Shown here in pieces: positions 34,359-42,956 of a DNA stretch of 64,000 nucleotides. Within the stretch, counting starts at the first letter, position 1, and each line of letters starts with the position of its first letter. The notes under the pieces are model-generated. The model searched no databases, was not told the DNA's origin, and saw only the letters and a program-made list of their open reading frames with translations. The position numbers and the translations under genes are program-made. Source of the DNA: Catenulispora sp. GP43 (GTDB lineage: Bacteria > Actinomycetota > Actinomycetes > Streptomycetales > Catenulisporaceae); contig NZ_JBGCCT010000015.1 in assembly GCF_041260665.1 (NCBI RefSeq), forward strand, positions 186,001 to 250,000, in the 5' to 3' direction.

Positions 34359-36448
34359 CCGGCAGCACAGGCAACACCGGCAGCACCGGCAGCACCGGTA
34401 GCACCGGTAGCACCCGGACCGTCGACCACGGCGGCCTCGCCCTCGGCGCCGAGCTGGGCCGCGGCGGCCAGGGCACGGTCTACGCGGTCACCAACCGGCG
34501 GATCAACGAGGCGGTCGACGGCGGCTGGGAGGTCGTCTACAAGGAGTACAACGCCGCCACGCTCGCCCAGCTCGACGCCGACGCCCTGCGTGCCATGGTC
34601 GATCTGCTCGGCGATCTGGACGCCGACGACGCGCGCTGGCTGTGCGAGAAGACGGCGTGGCCGGTCGCGGTGGTCGAGCGGTCCGGCCGGGTCTGCGGCT
34701 TCCTGATGCGCGCCGTCCCCGACCGCTTCCGCTTCAGCGTGCGCAGCCTGTCCGGCGCAGCTTCGCCGAAGCAGGTCCTGGCCACCTTGGAGTTCCTACT
34801 CAACGACGAGGCCTACATCGCCGGCATCGGGCTGGCCATCAGCCCGCGCGACCGGCTGGAACTGCTGGCCGACCTGGCCGCGAGCCTGGACCGGCTGCAC
34901 CGCATGGGCATCGCGGTCGGCGACCTGTCGCCGAAGAACCTGCTGTTCGCTACCGGCCGGGACCCGGGATTCTTCCTCATCGACTGCGACGCCATGCGCC
35001 TGCACGGTGTCAGCGCCCTGCCACAGGTCGAGACCCCGGACTGGCAGGCACCGGCCGGCGAGGAGAAGGCGACCCGCGCGACCGACGTCTACAAGTTCGG
35101 GCTGCTCGCGGTCCGCATGGCGGCCGGCGACCAGACGACGACGGACACCCTGCGGCTCGAGGCGATCAGCGGCGACCTGGGAGATCTGGCGCGCGCGAGC
35201 CTGGATGCGGACTCCGCGCGGCGGCCGACGACGCCGGCGAGCTGGATCGCGCAGCTGAACGCCGCCGCGCACGTCGCGCCTCCGGTTCCGCAGCTTCCGC
35301 CGCCAGTACCGTCGCCATCACCATCACCATCGACATCGCCGACACCGGGGACGGCGCCGCAGTACACGGCGCAGAAGGCGGTCGGGAAGATCCTCGCCCG
35401 GATCGGCGGGCTGGCGACCGCCCTGGCGATCGTGCTGGCGATCGTCTTGACAAGCAGCCACAACGCGAAGGTCGCGAGCGGCAGCAGCGGCAGCAGCGGC
35501 AGCAGCGGCAGCAGCAGCGGCAGCAGCAGCGGCAGCAGCGGGAGCACGTACACGACGTCGACCTCGGGCGGCTACGGTTCGACGGGTGGTTCGAGTGGGT
35601 CGAGCGGCACGGGTGGCTCCAGCGGCACAAGCGGTACCGGCGGGGACAGCTCCACCGGGGGCGACAGCACAACCGGCTCCAGCGGCGGCGACAGTTCGAG
35701 CGGGGGCGACAGTTCGAGCGGCGGAACCGCCTCGGGCGACACCGGCGGCTTCACCCCGCAACCACCCCCGCCGGACCTCGTCAAGACCCTGCAGATCGGC
35801 GACTGCGTCAACGACAGCGACCCGTCGACCTCATCGAGCGCGAACTTGTCCTCGTCCAGCTGTATCCCGGGCTCCTTCAAAATCGTCGGCGCCTTCGACG
35901 ACACCACGGACATGAAATCCTGCAACAGCGTCGACGACGTCTCACAAAGCGTCGCCTCCCCCTCGGACAACCGTGTGGTGTGCCTGAGCTACCAGGCCGA
36001 CGGCACCGCCTACTGGGCCAAGCCGGGACAGTGCGTCTACGGCCTGAACAGCTCGGGCAGCACCTGGGACGTCGAGGACTGCCAGACCGGCAACTTCAAG
36101 GTCGTGGGCCGCTATCCCCAGACCGTGGACAAGAGCCGCTGCCCGGCCTGGCCGCAGAGCAACGAGGACTACACCTACTCCAACAGCGACTCGGGCCTAC
36201 AGGTCCTGCTGTGCTTGGTGATGAACTACCCCGACGCCCTGGGCACCGCCACACAGAACGAGTGCCTCGTGAAGAACGGCGACACCTTCACCAACGTCGA
36301 CTCCTGCCCGAACTCGAACGTCGTGGTCTCCGGCCGCACCGGCACGTATGACGACCCCGGCTTCTGCGGCAACGACGGTGCGCAGTGGTGGCGTCCGACC
36401 GACTTCCCCGATCTGGGGTACACCGTGTGCTGGCGCTGGAAGCAGTGA
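34355..36448 (+). CDS. Triad kinase (YegI-like) with membrane helix and three LppU-like repeats
   Basis: 697 residues. Starts with a GST/GNT repeat (residues 2-20). Kinase domain about 25-300: GRGGQG loop, Lys63 in VVYKEY, catalytic Asp in VGDLSPKN near 190, and IDCD in place of DFG near 208. The last change is usual for YegI/TerY-P kinases. A membrane helix lies near 348-367, followed by a 95-residue Ser/Gly/Thr low-complexity stalk. The outer part has three repeats of about 65 residues (478-545, 547-620, 625-697), each with GDC/GQC, a second Cys, FKVVGR-like and a final LC pair, similar to LppU/SCO3897 modules. It is likely a sensor whose signal is reversed by the coupled PP2C. Confidence 0.88.
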   Translation: MTGSTGNTGSTGSTGSTGSTRTVDHGGLALGAELGRGGQGTVYAVTNRRINEAVDGGWEVVYKEYNAATLAQLDADALRAMVDLLGDLDADDARWLCEKTAWPVAVVERSGRVCGFLMRAVPDRFRFSVRSLSGAASPKQVLATLEFLLNDEAYIAGIGLAISPRDRLELLADLAASLDRLHRMGIAVGDLSPKNLLFATGRDPGFFLIDCDAMRLHGVSALPQVETPDWQAPAGEEKATRATDVYKFGLLAVRMAAGDQTTTDTLRLEAISGDLGDLARASLDADSARRPTTPASWIAQLNAAAHVAPPVPQLPPPVPSPSPSPSTSPTPGTAPQYTAQKAVGKILARIGGLATALAIVLAIVLTSSHNAKVASGSSGSSGSSGSSSGSSSGSSGSTYTTSTSGGYGSTGGSSGSSGTGGSSGTSGTGGDSSTGGDSTTGSSGGDSSSGGDSSSGGTASGDTGGFTPQPPPPDLVKTLQIGDCVNDSDPSTSSSANLSSSSCIPGSFKIVGAFDDTTDMKSCNSVDDVSQSVASPSDNRVVCLSYQADGTAYWAKPGQCVYGLNSSGSTWDVEDCQTGNFKVVGRYPQTVDKSRCPAWPQSNEDYTYSNSDSGLQVLLCLVMNYPDALGTATQNECLVKNGDTFTNVDSCPNSNVVVSGRTGTYDDPGFCGNDGAQWWRPTDFPDLGYTVCWRWKQ

Positions 36449-36456
36449 ACGACGTC

Positions 36457-36487
36457 GGCGCCTCGTCACCAAGCGGGACGAGGCGCC
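36457..36487 (+). terminator. Terminator after the triad operon
   Basis: GGCGCCTCGTC and its exact complement, 11 bases, with a 9-base loop. It begins 9 bases after the kinase stop. Confidence 0.8.
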
Positions 36488-36506
36488 ACCGTGAGCAAGT
36501 GCGACT

Positions 36507-36641
36507 TCAGCGGACAGGAGAGGACATATGGCTTATGAACATTGCATTCTCGACGTTGTGGTGCGACTTCGCGCCGGCCAGGCCGACGCCGAGAACAGCG
36601 GCCACGGACAGCAACGCTGCTGCCGCGATGAACTTGCGCAT
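36507..36641 (-). CDS. Candidate 44-residue secreted peptide
   Basis: Read on the reverse strand from ATG 36641 to TGA 36507. The first 24 residues are a textbook signal sequence: MRKFIAAAALL, then SVAAVLGVGLAGA. What remains is a 20-residue mature part, KSHHNVENAMFISHM then SSPVR. A modest ribosome site (GAGAAATGAGAG) precedes the ATG. No other frame in this gap makes sense. It sits between the triad operon and the XRE/SARP regulators, so a secreted signal or precursor is possible. With so short a product, chance cannot be excluded. Confidence 0.5.
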   Translation of the reverse strand: MRKFIAAAALLSVAAVLGVGLAGAKSHHNVENAMFISHMSSPVR

Positions 36642-37076
36642 GCGCTCTCATTTCTCACGGGACATCAGGATTTCGGGACGACCCTCGCCGAGCGTCCATC
36701 AATGCGACCGTAGCTTCCGACTCGGCTTCGACTCGGTACCGACGCAGTGCTGCAGATTCGGCGCAGGCGTGCAGTATGTACCCTGAGACCCGTCCGGAAC
36801 CAATCCTGCTGTTAACAGTTCCGGCACACCCCGGTCACTGAGCGATCAACTCACCATGGTGCCCCGCCCGCGCGCACGGTCGTTCCGGTCGCCCACCCAG
36901 CCGGCGCCGCAAACGTCCGGGCCCAGTTCGCATCCGCTTGAATACTCAGACATAGGTATGTATGGTTTCGTACCGTCTTCGAGCGGGAAGATGTGCCACA
37001 GTGCTCTTTCGTGACCTTTCGCCCAAATCGGCGCTTCTTGAGCGGATGTCGGCGGTGCGGACATGCGAGGTATGGA
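36642..37076. other. 435-base gap with a nested hairpin
   Basis: No convincing gene. Base composition is less GC-rich than the surroundings. A nested inverted repeat lies at 36794-36824: CCGGAAC ... GTTCCGG encloses the palindrome CTGTTAACAG. The stretch from 36946 (CAGACATAGGTATGTATGG) may hold promoter elements of the XRE gene. Confidence 0.45.
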
Positions 37077-37574
37077 ATGGAACCGCGGGGCAGCACGGGG
37101 GCGCGGCGACGACTGAACGAGATCCAGTCGCAGTTGCTCTCCGCCAGGCACGACGCAGGCCTTACCCAGTTGACCCTCAGTGCCCTCGTCGGCGTCGCGA
37201 GCCGGTCCCTGCGGGACTGGGAGAAGGGCCGCGACACACCCAGCCTCAGGCATTTGATCAACTGGGCCAATGCCCTGGAATTCCGCTTGGCCATCGTGGA
37301 TCCGCTCACGAACACACCGCATTCGCCGGTCGCGTCGCAGGACGACGATCCCTTTGAGATTCACGAACTGCGACGATTAACAATGCCGCTGGAGAGCATC
37401 CGGAGACAGCGAGAGCTGTCGCAGGGCGACCTGGCGCTGCTGCTCGGAGTAAGCAGATCGTCTGTGCAGCGCTGGGAAGACGCGGAGAAGTTCCCCCGTC
37501 CGGCCACGCTGATCGCCTGGGCCGGCCGGCTGAAGTGTGCCGTCAGGCTGGACCACGTCGGATCAGCGGATTGA
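37077..37574 (+). CDS. Double helix-turn-helix (XRE) regulator
   Basis: 165 residues from ATG 37077 (GAGG 6 bases upstream); longer starts are possible but not family-like. Two XRE domains: residues about 15-65 (LLSARHDAGLTQLTLSALVG, SRSLRDWEKG) and about 103-150 (IRRQRELSQGDLALLLGVS, SSVQRWEDAEKFPRP). Two such domains in one small chain would bind DNA as a pseudo-dimer. No effector domain is present. It precedes the SARP gene by 128 bases on the same strand and may regulate it. Confidence 0.87.
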   Translation: MEPRGSTGARRRLNEIQSQLLSARHDAGLTQLTLSALVGVASRSLRDWEKGRDTPSLRHLINWANALEFRLAIVDPLTNTPHSPVASQDDDPFEIHELRRLTMPLESIRRQRELSQGDLALLLGVSRSSVQRWEDAEKFPRPATLIAWAGRLKCAVRLDHVGSAD

Positions 37575-37702
37575 CGTTGATTTCGCGCCAGTCTGCCTTC
37601 CCCCGCCCTTATTTTTTGGCGTGAAATAGCTCTGGAGCCCGATTACAGCAGGTGCAACCATGGATGCTGAGCAACGTCCTGCAGTGCGTGAGGGGAGCAC
37701 CC

Positions 37703-40700
37703 ATGCAGTACACCGTGCTCGGCCCCGTCGGCATCATCAGGAGCCAAGATTCTTTCCAGACCGCCGGCACCGCCAAGGAACAGGGAGTCCTGGCGATCTT
37801 GTTGATGGAGCGCGGGCATGCCGTGTCCGCGGAGACGCTCGCCGATCGTTTGTGGGATGAGCATCCGCCTCAGCAATTCCGTGCCACATTGCAAGCCCAT
37901 ATTTCTCGGCTGAGGAGGCGGTTGCGGGAGAGCGGGCAGGCGGCTGAGGTCATCGCCAACAATCAGGCCGGTTATCGCATCGATGTTCCCGCCGATCAGG
38001 TCGACGTGCATCATTTCGATCTGCTGGTATCGAAGGCTCGGGCGCATGCCGCGGTGGATCCGCTTTCGGCGCGCACGTTGCTGCGGCAGGCCGAGGGGTT
38101 GTGGAGGGGGGAGCCTCTTGCCGGCCTGGCCGGGAGTTGGGTGGAGACGATTCGGCGCGTCCTCAATGACAAGCTGCGCAGTGTGCTGCTCAAGCGGCTG
38201 GAGCTGGATCTGCAGACCGGTGGCAGTGCCGACGACGCCGTCGCGGAGCTGACCGGGCTGGCCGCCGGCAGCCGGATCGACCAGCGCGTCATCGAGATGC
38301 TCATGATCGCCCTGGACCGTGCCGGGCGCCCCGGCGACGCCCTGGCCCTCTACCAGGACGTCCAGACCCGGCTTCGCGAAGAGACCGGCACGTATCCACG
38401 TGCCGAACTGCGGATGCTGCACCAGCGTCTTCTCAACGGCTCCGCGCAGCACCAGCCGGCCGCCCCGTCCGCCCAGCCGGTCACGCCGCGGGCCGTCGAC
38501 ACCCTCGACCCCGATCCGCCTTACGTGGCCGGACGGGAAGAAGAACTTTCAAGCATTCTCACTGCCGTGACAGAGGATCTGCGTTCCGGGAATCGGGGAG
38601 CGATGGTCCTTATCGACGGATTGCCGGGCATCGGCAAGACAACGCTCGCCCTCCAGGCAGCCCACCGATTGCGCGCGCGATGTCCGGATGGCGCTTTGCA
38701 ACTCAACCTGCATTCGCACGACCCCCATATGCCGCCGCTGGATCCGCGGCAGGCGTTGACCCAACTGCTCGACGCGCTCGGCACGCCCTACCGCGACCTG
38801 GCGCGTGCCGACACCGTGCCGGCCCTGGGCGCGCTCTGGCGTAAGCGCACCAACGGCAAACGCCTGCTGATCCTGCTCGACGACGTCCTGAACACCGCAC
38901 AGATCGAGCTGCTGCTGCCTGCGACCACGGGCACCGTCATGGTCATCACCTCGCGCCGCCGCCTGACCATGACGCCCGGCAACCGCCAGCACACCTTGGG
39001 CCCGCTGCCCGATTCCGCCGCCACCGCGCTGCTGGCGCACATCACCGACAGGACCCTGCCGGACGACGAGGACCTCGTCCGGTTCACCCGCTGCTGCGGC
39101 GGCCTGGCCCTGGCGATCACAGTGGCCGCGGGCCATCTGCGCAGCCGGCCGGTCTGGACGGTCGGGGATCTGGTCTCCCGCCTGTCCACGACCTCCCAGT
39201 CGCTCGCCGACGACCCCCTGACCAGCCCGATCCACACCGCGTTCGCGATGTCCTACCAGACACTGAACAGCACGCTGCGCGACCTGCTCCGCTACATCGC
39301 GGCCCACCCCGGTCCCGATATCGGCTTGCCGGCGGCGGCCGCGATGTCCGGCGTGACGCTCACCGACACCGACGTCAGGCTGGACGCGCTGGTGGATCAC
39401 CGCCTTCTGAATCTCGCCAGCGCGCACCGCTACCGCCTGCACAACCTGCTCCGCCAGTACATCCTGGCCCAGGCCGATGAGCAACAGAACCTTGACAACC
39501 ATCAGGGAGTCGGGCGCGCCATAACGTTCTACGCGTCCGCCGCCGCGCGTGCCGATCACGCCTTGCACCCACGTCGGCGGGAGCTGGCGTACCCGGCGCC
39601 TTCGGCCCAGGTCGAGGGCGTCCGCCTGGACACCGCCGAGCAGGCGCGCACCTGGCTCGACGCCGAGCACCTCAATCTGTCCGCGGTCACCACCTGGTCG
39701 GTGCAGCTCGGCCGTGGAAGACAGGTCGGGCTGCTCCCCCACGTCCTCGTTCAGCACCTGGACCGGCGCGGCCGCTGGCCTCAGGCGCTTGAGCACGTCA
39801 ACGAACTGCTCGGTGCGACTGATCCCCGCTCCCCCGGCGACGGCGACGGCGACAAGCCGGACACCGTCACAGCATGCCTGCTCACGGACCAGGCCGGACT
39901 TCTCGTCCGCGCCAACGAGGTCGACAAAGCGTTGGAAGCCGCTGACGCAGCGCTCGCCATATGGGAAGCCGGCGACGACCGCTACGGACAAGCAGACGCA
40001 CACATCCAGATCGGACGCGCCCACGACGCCTTCGAGCGCCACAATGAAGCCGTCCAAGCCTTCAGCACGGCGGCCGCCCTCTACGAGAGCCTCGGCGACC
40101 AGGGCCGGGTGGCGGTGGCCGAAGACCAGTGGGCCGTCTCGGCGTTTCAGCAAGGCCACCGGGACGAAGCCTTCGCCCTCAGCCGCCACGCGCTGGAGAT
40201 CGCCAGACAGGACAACAACCTGGCGAGCATCTGCGACATCCTCACCAATTTGGGAGAGATGCACCGCAGAGCGGACCAGAATGACGAGGCTCTCGTCTGC
40301 TTCCACGAAGCCAGCACTCTGTCGACGACGCTCGGCGACCCGCTCAACAGCGCCGTCCTCGGCCACAACATCGGCGCCATCTACGAAAACGCCGGAGACC
40401 ACCGCCGAGCCCTGGCATCGACGCGCGCCGCGCTGGTGCAGTTCCGGGAACTCGGCTCGTCTCGCGGAGAGATCGATTGCCTCCTTCTGCTGGCCACCGC
40501 GCACACCAACCTCGCGGAGCATGACGCGGCGCGCCAAGAGATCCAACGCGCTGTCGATCTCGCCGAGCAGACCCACGATCAGCGGCGGCTGTCGCAGATC
40601 CACCTCGCGCGGGGAGCAGCGCATACGGCTGCAGGGGATTCCCAGGGAGCTATCGACGCCTACGAGTCGGCCCTCCGCATCGCCGAACAGATCGGCGCTG

Positions 40701-40750
40701 CACCCGAGGTGAGCCAGGCACGAGCCGCTCTGGCCCGTTGGAAGCAGTGA
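37703..40750 (+). CDS. SARP regulator with NB-ARC and TPR domains (AfsR-like)
   Basis: 1015 residues from ATG 37703 (GAGGGGA site). The OmpR-type winged helix is at 1-95 (GHAVSAETLADRLWDE, LQAHISRLRRRL), and the BTAD domain at about 100-245. The NB-ARC ATPase has Walker A GLPGIGKTT near 306-314 and Walker B LLILLDDV near 390. TPR repeats fill about 690-1010. AfsR-type SARPs activate antibiotic or developmental genes. The first 300 bases are less GC-rich than the rest. No biosynthetic cluster is next to it; the following gene is a cell-wall amidase. Confidence 0.93.
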   Translation: MQYTVLGPVGIIRSQDSFQTAGTAKEQGVLAILLMERGHAVSAETLADRLWDEHPPQQFRATLQAHISRLRRRLRESGQAAEVIANNQAGYRIDVPADQVDVHHFDLLVSKARAHAAVDPLSARTLLRQAEGLWRGEPLAGLAGSWVETIRRVLNDKLRSVLLKRLELDLQTGGSADDAVAELTGLAAGSRIDQRVIEMLMIALDRAGRPGDALALYQDVQTRLREETGTYPRAELRMLHQRLLNGSAQHQPAAPSAQPVTPRAVDTLDPDPPYVAGREEELSSILTAVTEDLRSGNRGAMVLIDGLPGIGKTTLALQAAHRLRARCPDGALQLNLHSHDPHMPPLDPRQALTQLLDALGTPYRDLARADTVPALGALWRKRTNGKRLLILLDDVLNTAQIELLLPATTGTVMVITSRRRLTMTPGNRQHTLGPLPDSAATALLAHITDRTLPDDEDLVRFTRCCGGLALAITVAAGHLRSRPVWTVGDLVSRLSTTSQSLADDPLTSPIHTAFAMSYQTLNSTLRDLLRYIAAHPGPDIGLPAAAAMSGVTLTDTDVRLDALVDHRLLNLASAHRYRLHNLLRQYILAQADEQQNLDNHQGVGRAITFYASAAARADHALHPRRRELAYPAPSAQVEGVRLDTAEQARTWLDAEHLNLSAVTTWSVQLGRGRQVGLLPHVLVQHLDRRGRWPQALEHVNELLGATDPRSPGDGDGDKPDTVTACLLTDQAGLLVRANEVDKALEAADAALAIWEAGDDRYGQADAHIQIGRAHDAFERHNEAVQAFSTAAALYESLGDQGRVAVAEDQWAVSAFQQGHRDEAFALSRHALEIARQDNNLASICDILTNLGEMHRRADQNDEALVCFHEASTLSTTLGDPLNSAVLGHNIGAIYENAGDHRRALASTRAALVQFRELGSSRGEIDCLLLLATAHTNLAEHDAARQEIQRAVDLAEQTHDQRRLSQIHLARGAAHTAAGDSQGAIDAYESALRIAEQIGAAPEVSQARAALARWKQ

Positions 40751-40772
40751 AGCAAGGCGCTGACAAAAATTG

Positions 40773-40800
40773 TTGACCCAAAGGTGAACCCTTTTATAGA
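40773..40800 (+). promoter_or_regulatory. Sigma70-type promoter of the amidase gene
   Basis: TTGACC at 40773-40778 and TATAGA at 40795-40800 with a 16-base spacer. This is an unusually AT-rich and well-matched housekeeping promoter for this DNA. Confidence 0.65.
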
Positions 40801-40829
40801 TCGACAGCGTCGTAGGGTTCGTGAGAACC

Positions 40830-42857
40830 ATGAGAAGCCATGTCCAGCCGGGCCTGTGGGCCGCGGGCTGTGCCGTCGCGCTGGCGGTGACCTGTGTCGC
40901 CGCCGCGCCGGCCAACGCACAGGCACCCAGCGCGGCATCGGGAGACGGAACGTTGCAGGGCGCGTTCGCGGCGGCCGCGCACGAATCCGGGGTGCCGCTG
41001 AACGTCCTTGAGGCGCTCGCATATCAGGAGTCTGCTTGGAACGACCACGGTGGTGCGCCGTCCACCTCCGGCGGTTACGGGATCATGCAGCTCACCGACG
41101 TCTCGGCCTCGACGCTGGACGGGCTCGACCCGGACAGCGCCAAGGCGGCGGCGATCGAGGCTGATCCGACGCTGGCCACCGCGCAGAGCGCGGCGAAGCT
41201 GATCGGGAAGGACAAGAGCGCCGTCGAGCGGGACGACGCGACGAACATCCGCGCCGGTGCCGCGCTGCTGGCGTCCGACGCGAAGAAGCTCGGCGGCGGG
41301 AAGCTCCCGGCCTCCGCCGGGGGCTGGTACGCGGCCGTCGCCAAGTACAGCGGTGCCGCCGACGCCGCGACGGCGAAGCAGTTCGCCGACCGGGTGTTCA
41401 CCACCGTGCGGACCGGCATGGCCACCCCCGCCCTGACGCTCGCGGGCGACCCGTCCGTCGCGGCGGACGCCAGCTCTCTCAGCGCTCTGCATCTGAGCGC
41501 ACAGGCGGTGACCAAGGCGGCGACGACCTCGCCGAACGGCACGCCGCTGCCGGAGTGCCCCGCCGACCTCAACTGCGACTACAACCCGGCGGCGCTGGCG
41601 CTGAACAACCCCGCGGACCTGTCGAGCTACGGCAACTACGACCCGGCGAACCGGCCGGCGCAGTCGGCGATCCGCTACATCACGATCCACGACACCGAGG
41701 ACACCTACGCCGGGGCGATCTCGACGTTCCAGAACCCCGCGGTCTACGCCTCGGCGCACTACATCGTCCGTTCCTCGGACGGCCATGTGACGCAGGCCGT
41801 GCCGACCCAGGACATCGCCTGGGACTCCGGCAACTGGTCGATCTACCAGCACGCGGTCTCGATCGAGCACGAGGGCTGGGCGATCCACGGCGCCTCCTGG
41901 TACACCGAGGCGCAGTACGAGACCACCGCGGAACTGGTGCGCTATCTGGCTGCCCGGTTCAACATCCCGCTGGACCGGCAGCACATCTTCGGCCACGACG
42001 AGGTGCCCGGCTCCAAGGACGCGAACCAGACCAGCCAGCACTGGGACCCGGGTCCGTACTGGGACTGGTCGCACTTCATGGACCTGGTCGGGGCGCCGAT
42101 CGTGCCCTCCTTCAGCCCCTCGAAGCTGGCGGACCCCAGCTTCGACCCGCTGGGCTCCGTGGTGGTCGTGAAGCCCGACTTCCAGGGCAACCTGCAGGTG
42201 GTCTCCGGCTGCACCACGGCCAACGACCCGACGCCGGGCGCGGTCCCGGGCCAGTGCGGCGAGCAGCCGTCGCAGCCCACGAACTTCGTCTGGCTGCGCA
42301 CCGCCGCGGACCCGAACGCGCCGCTGCTGTCCGAGCCGTACCTGCACGCCGACGGCTCTGCGGGCACCGACGCCGCCGACGACTGGGGCGACAAGGCGGT
42401 GACCGGTGAGAAGTTCGTGGTCGCGGACCGCAAGATCACCTCGGACGGTCTGTGGACGGCGATCTGGTACGGCGGCCGCGAGGCCTGGTTCGAGAGCCCG
42501 TGGTCGAACTTCTCGGCCCTGCCCTCCTCCGCGACGGTCGTCACCCCCAAGCCCGGTGTGACCTCCATCCCGGTCTACGCGACGGCGGCCCCGGAGGCGT
42601 CGGCCTACCCGGCGCCGATCGCGGCGGTCGACCTGCGCACACCGAAGCTGCTGACCCTGTACTCGATCCCGGCCGGCCAGTCGTACGTGGCCGCCGGACC
42701 CGCCGTGAACGGCGAGTACTGGTACGCGCGCAACATCGACGGCTCCGCGCCGGACGACCGCACGGACGTGGTCGGGACCACGATGTTCTACCTGATCCAG
42801 TACAACCACCGGATGGCGTGGGTCAACGCGGCCGACGTGACCGTATCGCAGTCCTGA
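40830..42857 (+). CDS. Secreted N-acetylmuramoyl-L-alanine amidase (Amidase_2)
   Basis: 675 residues from ATG 40830 (GTG 40821 is an alternative). Signal peptide to about residue 32 (AAPANAQA). Residues about 40-190 resemble a lytic-transglycosylase-like helical fold (AAAHESGVPLNVLEALAYQESAW, GGYGIMQLTD). The amidase core follows at about 260-420: zinc ligands in YITIHDTED near 285 and in HIFGHDEVPG ... HWDPGPYW near 385-405, plus VSIEHEGW. The last 230 residues contain SH3-like repeats (FVVADRK.TSDGLWTAIWYGGREAWF). It should cut or remodel peptidoglycan outside the cell. Confidence 0.92.
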   Translation: MRSHVQPGLWAAGCAVALAVTCVAAAPANAQAPSAASGDGTLQGAFAAAAHESGVPLNVLEALAYQESAWNDHGGAPSTSGGYGIMQLTDVSASTLDGLDPDSAKAAAIEADPTLATAQSAAKLIGKDKSAVERDDATNIRAGAALLASDAKKLGGGKLPASAGGWYAAVAKYSGAADAATAKQFADRVFTTVRTGMATPALTLAGDPSVAADASSLSALHLSAQAVTKAATTSPNGTPLPECPADLNCDYNPAALALNNPADLSSYGNYDPANRPAQSAIRYITIHDTEDTYAGAISTFQNPAVYASAHYIVRSSDGHVTQAVPTQDIAWDSGNWSIYQHAVSIEHEGWAIHGASWYTEAQYETTAELVRYLAARFNIPLDRQHIFGHDEVPGSKDANQTSQHWDPGPYWDWSHFMDLVGAPIVPSFSPSKLADPSFDPLGSVVVVKPDFQGNLQVVSGCTTANDPTPGAVPGQCGEQPSQPTNFVWLRTAADPNAPLLSEPYLHADGSAGTDAADDWGDKAVTGEKFVVADRKITSDGLWTAIWYGGREAWFESPWSNFSALPSSATVVTPKPGVTSIPVYATAAPEASAYPAPIAAVDLRTPKLLTLYSIPAGQSYVAAGPAVNGEYWYARNIDGSAPDDRTDVVGTTMFYLIQYNHRMAWVNAADVTVSQS

Positions 42858-42896
42858 TTCAATATCGCGGTCCTGATTCGCTGAACCGCAGGTGGC

Positions 42897-42935
42897 GGCC
42901 GTCGTATCGCTCGTGACACGGGCGATGCGACGGCC
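42897..42935 (+). terminator. Terminator after the amidase gene
   Basis: GGCCGTCGTATCGC pairs with GCGATGCGACGGCC over 14 positions with one G-T wobble and an 11-base loop. Confidence 0.75.
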
Positions 42936-42956
42936 TTGGTGCCACAATGGTCTGTC

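Noticed and set aside
35480-35720. Repetitive GGCAGC/GGCGAC stretch considered as a CRISPR or satellite
   Set aside because: It encodes the Ser/Gly stalk of the triad kinase in frame and has no regular repeat-spacer structure.
36385-36786. 133-codon plus-strand frame after the triad kinase
   Set aside because: It begins inside the kinase gene and runs through the terminator; no family pattern or ribosome site. The minus-strand signal-peptide frame explains part of this region better.
42852-42880. Short direct repeat TCCTGATTC after the amidase stop
   Set aside because: Two copies of nine bases have no context; the hairpin just downstream explains the region.
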